Position numbers and translations under genes: made by a program. Under the pieces are notes generated by a model that did not search any database, had not been told where the DNA came from, and saw nothing but the letters and a program-made list of their open reading frames with translations. DNA of 64,000 nt from Lepidostoma basale (taxonomy: Eukaryota; Arthropoda; Insecta; Trichoptera; Lepidostomatidae): NCBI GenBank assembly GCA_022606425.2, contig JAHDVF020000016.1:1704501-1768500 (forward strand), written 5' to 3'. Numbering within the stretch: the first letter of the stretch is position 1; the number at the start of each line of letters is the position of its first letter. This document shows, piece by piece, positions 59,736-64,000 of this stretch.

Positions 59736-60345
59736 TCTTGACTTTAGAGAGTATCTTGTATTCCTAAAGTCGAACCATCTATCATGCGTTCCTGGTATTA
59801 TATAATTATGTTTTGCCTGTATGGAAGTGAAGCTTGCAGTTGACTGAAGAAGGATGAAATTAGGATAAATGCCGTAGAAATGGGGTCACTTATAAGAATG
59901 TTCGGAAAAACAATATTTGATAGAATATCTAAGGATGATTGCGTGATAAATAAAATTAAGAAAGGAGCACTAAGATGGTTTAGATATATAGAACCAATGA
60001 ATGAGGGAAGACTGGTTTAAAATATATATACAAGTAGTGTGAATGGAAAAATAAGTCGAGGAAGACCAAGGAAGACATGACATGACCAAATTAATCAATT
60101 ACTGAAAGACGGCCATGTTTGAAGTAGGAACAATCGACGAGCGTGCATGTCACGATGTATGAATGTAGAATAGGCCGTTTCCCCGGAAGGGTTGGCAGAG
60201 AGGATTGACCGCCACACTGTTCTATCCTGACATAACTCTCGCGCCTCTTCCACATTCACACTTCGTGTAATGCACTCTAGTAAATTGTTCTTACTTCGAA
60301 CATAGCCGCTTTTCAGTTATTGATCAAGCCATGTCATAGGCCTTC
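59736..60345. pseudogene. LINE-4 scrap and two opposed LINE-1 copies
   Basis: 59736-59812 plus LINE-4 end (TTCTTGACTTTAGAGAGTAT, CATGCGTTCCTGGTATTATA). 59815-60170 plus LINE-1 with many changes (YGSEACS, INAVEMGSLIRMFGKTIFDR). 60175-60345 minus LINE-1 3' end (GGCCGTTTCCCCGGAAGGGT). Confidence 0.75.
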
Positions 60346-60740
60346 CTAAACTAAAAGATAATAAAATTAAAATAAAATATTCTCAAAGTGGGTAAAAGTG
60401 GAAAAAACAGCGTTTTGATTCATAAAAAATTCGTTGTATAAACTAAACTAAAAATGCTGATAATTGAGTAATGTGAAAAATGACCAAAGTTAAGCCCAAA
60501 CCCGTGACCATTTTATTTATAGCTTAAGTTTCTTCTCACTTGCTTCACCACGGGTTAATAAGTTTGTTTCATATCAAGGATTTGAACCGTTAACTGTTTG
60601 ATTATATATTGAGTGTTTTGTCTCTTATATACGAATATGAAGAAAAAATCCCTAGGGTTTGTTAAAATGAAATGTTAAATGATAAAATTTAATTCGCAAT
60701 CAAGTAAGAGCCGGGCACTATTTTTACTTTGATTAAAACT
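60346..60740. other. Unassigned AT-rich DNA
   Basis: 60390-60440 has AAAAGTGGAAAAAACAGCG and ATTCATAAAAAATTCG, the right end of the HHR element at 47684. Otherwise nothing. Confidence 0.4.
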
Positions 60741-60744
60741 TAAA

Positions 60745-61075
60745 GGCGACTGCATCATGGATAAAATTAAAAAAAGGATCCCTGAGATGGTTTGGACATA
60801 TGAAACGAATGGATGAGAGTAGAATGGTTAAAAAGTTGTACACAAGCAGCGTGAGTGGAAAATGAAGCCGAAGACGACCGAGGGAAACATAGCATCACCA
60901 AATTAATCATTTACTAAAAGGCGGTCACATTCGAAGTCGGAATAATGGACGTGCGTGCATGGTACGATGTAAGAATGTAGAGGAAGTCCGAAAGGTATGC
61001 CAGGACAGAGCATTGTGGCGATCCATCATTTCTGCCTACCCCTCCGGGGAAATGGCGTGATGGTTAGTTGGTTAG
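60745..61075 (+). pseudogene. LINE-1 3' copy
   Basis: DCIMDKIKKRIPEMVWTYET-like with a frameshift, MDESRMVKKLYTSSVSGK, then NVEEVRKVCQDRALWRS and the tail GGCGTGATGGTTAGTTGG. Confidence 0.82.
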
Positions 61076-61490
61076 TTTAAAAAAAAAATTGGGGTACCAC
61101 AGGGGTGTGTGATAGGACCACCAGATTTTTAACATTCAACCAAGCGTAGTTCGTGGGTTGATTATTAATATTTAAGTATTATTCCTCTAACCGTGTAGCA
61201 GGTTAAGATATTTTACGAGCCTCAACGTTGCCTCGCGTCGTAAGGGGTGTACCCACCACTGTCACGACCTGCACTATCCCGGGGCTAATGAGAGCGGGTA
61301 ATTCCACGCGGTGATGATCACGACACTAGACTCGATCGAGATCAATAGACGGTGTATGAGTGTTGATGAAGCGTATTCAAAATCGAATAGGGAGGTACTT
61401 GTTATTTATTGACTCGGTTAAAACAAGAGTCAATTTGCCTTTTGGAAATACGTGGGCTCGTTTTTTACAACTTGCTTTTACGCTTATGTT
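61076..61490. other. Single-copy DNA
   Basis: 61190-61330 is GC-richer (CTCGCGTCGTAAGGGGTGTA). No ORF or repeat recognised. Confidence 0.35.
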
Positions 61491-61494
61491 TGGG

Positions 61495-61630
61495 TAAGTT
61501 GTATTTCCACACACACACACTTTATTTTTCCTTTCGCAGACACGTTTCGGCTGTGACGCAACCTTCTTCAATGCAAATTTTTTTTAAATTTGTCCATGGG
61601 GAAGGTTGTGTCAAGACAAATAAAGTATTA
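61495..61630 (-). repeat. HHR repeat
   Basis: An ACACACACAC run, TTATTTTTCCTTTCG arm, ribozyme, and a degenerate opposed arm (GGGGAAGGTTGTGTCAAGAC). Confidence 0.6.
61532..61577 (-). ncRNA. Hammerhead-like motif (UUGAAGA) with 6-bp stem I
   Basis: Minus strand: stem I UUUGCA, core UUGAAGA, extra A, stem II GGUUG/CAGCC (5 bp), GAA, ACGUGU, cleavage C, UGCGAA closing stem I with one U-G. C3 is U, giving a U3-G8 wobble. All helices intact. Confidence 0.72.
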
Positions 61631-61654
61631 ATGTTCTTATTTGAAATATCTTTC

Positions 61655-61930
61655 TGCTTAATGCTTCCCAATCTTAATAGATGACGCTAGTGTAGAGTGA
61701 ACTAAAAAAATGTAACGATAAGTGCAGCAGTCTAGCATATATACATCTTCCGAAAATTTATCAGATGTGGTGGTCGTAGTAAGGGAGAAATGGGGAATGT
61801 TGTTAAACATAAAGCGATCGCTCAGCCCAGCCAGTGACAGGTCATAGGTCCTGTAAGCGCCTCGGCCACCATATTCTGTTCCCAGAAAACAATTTACATC
61901 TTCGTCTCTATTGAGATACAATTAATCCTT
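61655..61930 (-). repeat. FB1 copy
   Basis: GATGACGCTAGTGTAGAGTG, CATATATACATCTTCC, GACAGGTCATAGGTCCTGTA, ATCTTCGTCTCTATTGAGAT. Same extent as the copy at 1022. Confidence 0.82.
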
Positions 61931-62054
61931 ATAAAAAAATGAAATATCTTGGTTGAAAATCGTTGTATAATACAATAATAGTGAAAAAAATAAATAATGA
62001 ACAATTCCTTTATATGTATTTATTATAGTTTGAATCCACTTAGGTTTATATGTT

Positions 62055-62086
62055 TGACTGGTTTCGGCAGCTCTTTGCTATCTTCT
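62055..62086 (-). ncRNA. Degenerate hammerhead-like motif
   Basis: Minus strand: CAGAAGA (U4 to A), extra U, AGCAAAGAGCUGCC (stem II partly lost), GAA, ACCAGU, C. Nearby GAAGATGGCAGAAGATGC shows related repeats. Probably inactive. Confidence 0.4.
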
Positions 62087-62267
62087 GGTCCAGAAGATGA
62101 ACTGATTCAGAAGATGGCAGAAGATGCAAAGCGTAATCATAATATAAATGGGTAACCAAAACCAGGATGTCATCAAGAAAGAGTACGAGAATATTTTGAA
62201 AACAAGAGTGTGAGACAAATAATTGTATTCTCATCGAAATCGTTGCAACTAGTGCTATTTATTTATT

Positions 62268-62510
62268 CAAATCAAATCAGTTTATTAACCCAAAATACAT
62301 TACAAACAGGAAAATGTTTAAAGTATGAAAAATTGAGTACTGATAAAATATTATAAAAATACAACATAGTACCAGGAACACATTAGAAATGGTTCGACAT
62401 TAGGAAGACAATATACTTTCTAAAGTCAAGAGTATTTTTTGTCTCCTGGACGTACCTTCACTAATATGATAGACGTCGATCTCCGAGGAGATCGCGTTCA
62501 GTGAATCCGG
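62268..62510 (-). pseudogene. LINE-4 3' end
   Basis: Tail AAATCAAATCAGTTTATTAA, GTACCAGGAACACATTAGAA, then the complement of TERDLLGDRRLSY. 5'-truncated at about 62510. Confidence 0.8.
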
Positions 62511-62855
62511 ATATTGAAGAAATATTTCTCTCAGTTATCTTAAGAATATTCTCGTGTTATCAGAGAGCACCACTCAATTATGCGGAGATTTCTCAGCAAT
62601 CCGTCTGACATTTTTACATCACGGGATAATGTGAAAGATTGCGCGCATTATACGCGTCACGTCGGCACCTCGCAGCCTCCGGATGGGGGCATTAAAGGCA
62701 AAACGGCGGGCCCGGCGCCCGCGGCCCTCACGACCCCGGTGGAGACGGAATCACACACGAATAGGTACTTTACGGTACTTGTTCAACAACTACTTTGAAA
62801 TAGATCAGACGCTATGCAGAAAATTAATCGAATCAACTTTTTTATATCTTATGCA
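62511..62855. other. GC-rich single-copy island
   Basis: 62640-62760 includes GGGCCCGGCGCCCGCGGCCC. 72- and 129-codon frames overlap it without a known domain. Confidence 0.35.
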
Positions 62856-62859
62856 TTAT

Positions 62860-63330
62860 TCTTCTTCTTCAAGTGCTCTGACGGGTCCCCCTGTCCCTGT
62901 CCTGCGCCGCTCGGAACAGCTCCTCCACACTTCGGATGCCGGACCACTCCCTTATGTTTTGCAGCCAGGACATTTATCTACTACCGGGCCCTCGGCGTCC
63001 CTCAATTTTTCCCTCCAATATCAGTTGGAGAAGGTGGTACTTCTCTCCACGCAGTACATGACCCAGATGTGAAATCTTTTGAATCTTGAACTCGGTATTG
63101 GTAACCATGTCTGTCCAGAGAATTCTGAGCATTCGGCCATAGAGCCACATTTCAAATGCTTCCAGTATGTTTATTGAGTTGACTTTTAAGGTTCACGTTT
63201 CACATCAATACAATAAAACAGACCACTCTCTGTCGGAGTTTCAAATTAATGTTATCATTCCAAAAGAGTGATTTCATTTTATTAAATGCAGCTCATGCTG
63301 CCTCAATTCTGCATTTTATCTCTATATGTA
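62860..63330 (-). pseudogene. LINE-2 RT thumb to 3' end
   Basis: Minus reading: ECRIEAA, NKMKSLFWNDN, NVNLKSQLNKHTGSI, RMLRILWTDMVTNTEF, LGHVLRGEKYHLLQ, REGPGSR and LRSVEELFRAAQDRD; 3' end CTTGAAGAAGAAGAATAAT at 62860. Frameshifted. Confidence 0.83.
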
Positions 63331-63354
63331 AACTGCAACGAGCTGAAGTTTTGT

Positions 63355-63450
63355 CACATTTGATAATGCCTTAGAAGAGCGAAACATGTCGTTCCCATAA
63401 AATATAATAAAACTTCTAGAAAACTGACGTTTTCATTCGTATTAACATTT
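63355..63450 (+). repeat. Family A right arm with U3-A8 hammerhead
   Basis: 63360-63390: UUGAUAA, extra U, stem II GCCUU/AAGAGC, GAA, ACAUGU, C. Followed by AAACTTCTAGAAAACTGACG and TTTTCATTCGTATTAAC. Confidence 0.68.
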
Positions 63451-64000
63451 TTTCTTGTTTTAATCCTAGTTATTGGTTTGCAGCAAAGTCTATTAACATA
63501 TTTTGCTGTTTTTTTGGGATACCACTTGGGTCTTTAATGTGATAGTTTCCCGTTGCTTCCCATTTTTTTTTGTTTACAACAGGTTATTTAAACTCAATAA
63601 CTGTATACGATTTTTCAGCTATTGATTCTCGTGACATGTGATAGGTAGCTTCTCTAACTAACTAACTATCACGCCGTCTCCCCGGAGGCAGAAAAAATGG
63701 ACCGCTACACTGTTGTCCTGACACACTTCTCTCGATTCCTCTACATTTATAAATCTTGTCATGCACGCACGCCGATTTCTTTGACTCCTCATGTGACCGA
63801 CATTTAATATTTGATTGATTTGATCGTGCCAGGTAACTTCGCTATTTTTAATATTTGTTTTAACTCTAATGGGAGAGGGGGCGTTGGAATTGTTTTTTGA
63901 AAGGGGGGGGGGGGGTGTAGAAAATGTTGGGAATTTCGGGTCTGAGTGATCGTTTTACACCATGTATATAACAATTTATAACTGTTGATGAAAAAACTTT
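63451..64000 (-). pseudogene. AT-rich DNA, LINE-1 3' end and G-rich repeat
   Basis: 63658-63832 is a minus LINE-1 3' end (CTAACTATCACGCCGTCTCC, complement of NVEESREVCQD). 63845-63930 repeats the element at 53765 and has a run of 12 or more G. 63451-63655 and the last bases show nothing else. Confidence 0.65.

Noticed and set aside
62511..62855. Coding exon in the GC-rich island
   Set aside because: Frames overlap on one strand without any recognisable domain, start or splice context.

Overview
The window is eukaryotic nuclear DNA, AT-rich, with no recognisable host gene. The mobile elements (a jockey-type LINE, RTE/jockey-like non-LTR fragments, DD34D mariners, a hAT-like MITE) and an insect-type TATA+Inr promoter in an LTR remnant point to an arthropod, most likely an insect. 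Lepidoptera fits the style of the LINE C-termini, but the order is not proven by the sequence.

Recurrent families (names used below). LINE-1: C-terminal RT fragments carrying SEAWNWQKKDESRINAVEM, 3' tail GGCGTGATGG(TTAG)n, about 40 pieces. LINE-2: CETWTLKVNSMNRLEAFEMW, ending in GAA-rich tails. LINE-3: CETWCLSERDKRRLEAFEMW. LINE-4: RT with FADD and YESRLTFRAHIE, tail (GATTT)n. LINE-5: LRDRVRNIRIREICEVEDII. LINE-6: RNRGRPPTRWSDDIRRI. LINE-7: RAFSVAGPLAWNSL, (ATT)n tail. FB1: palindromic foldback repeat. S1: short SINE-like element sharing the LINE-1 3' end. HHR repeats: short repeats carrying type I hammerhead-ribozyme motifs with a palindromic mini stem III.

Layout. 0-5 kb: LINE-1/LINE-2/FB1 pieces and the first ribozyme repeats. 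5.9-8.6 kb: a LINE-4 copy split by a mariner, an LTR remnant and another LINE-4 tail. 9-28 kb: LINE fragments, ribozyme repeats and GC-rich single-copy islands. 28.1-33.1 kb: the only intact element, a 5.0-kb jockey-like retrotransposon with two open ORFs and an 11-bp target-site duplication (TSD). 33-64 kb: densely nested fragments, including ribozyme elements with 15-bp, 13-bp and probably 10-bp TSDs, a mariner inside one of them, and a hAT-like MITE containing a jockey 3' end.

The most notable signal is the hammerhead set: more than 20 motifs in several unrelated-looking repeat families, usually as divergent pairs inside 210-260-bp elements. Several families replace the core C3-G8 pair by U3-A8, and nearly all have one extra nucleotide before stem II. 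Hammerheads with short palindromic stem III are known from Penelope-like retroelements, so these are probably non-autonomous relatives of such elements, but no Penelope RT or GIY-YIG ORF is seen here. All positions were read by eye; ends of fragments are approximate unless a TSD or inverted repeat is named.
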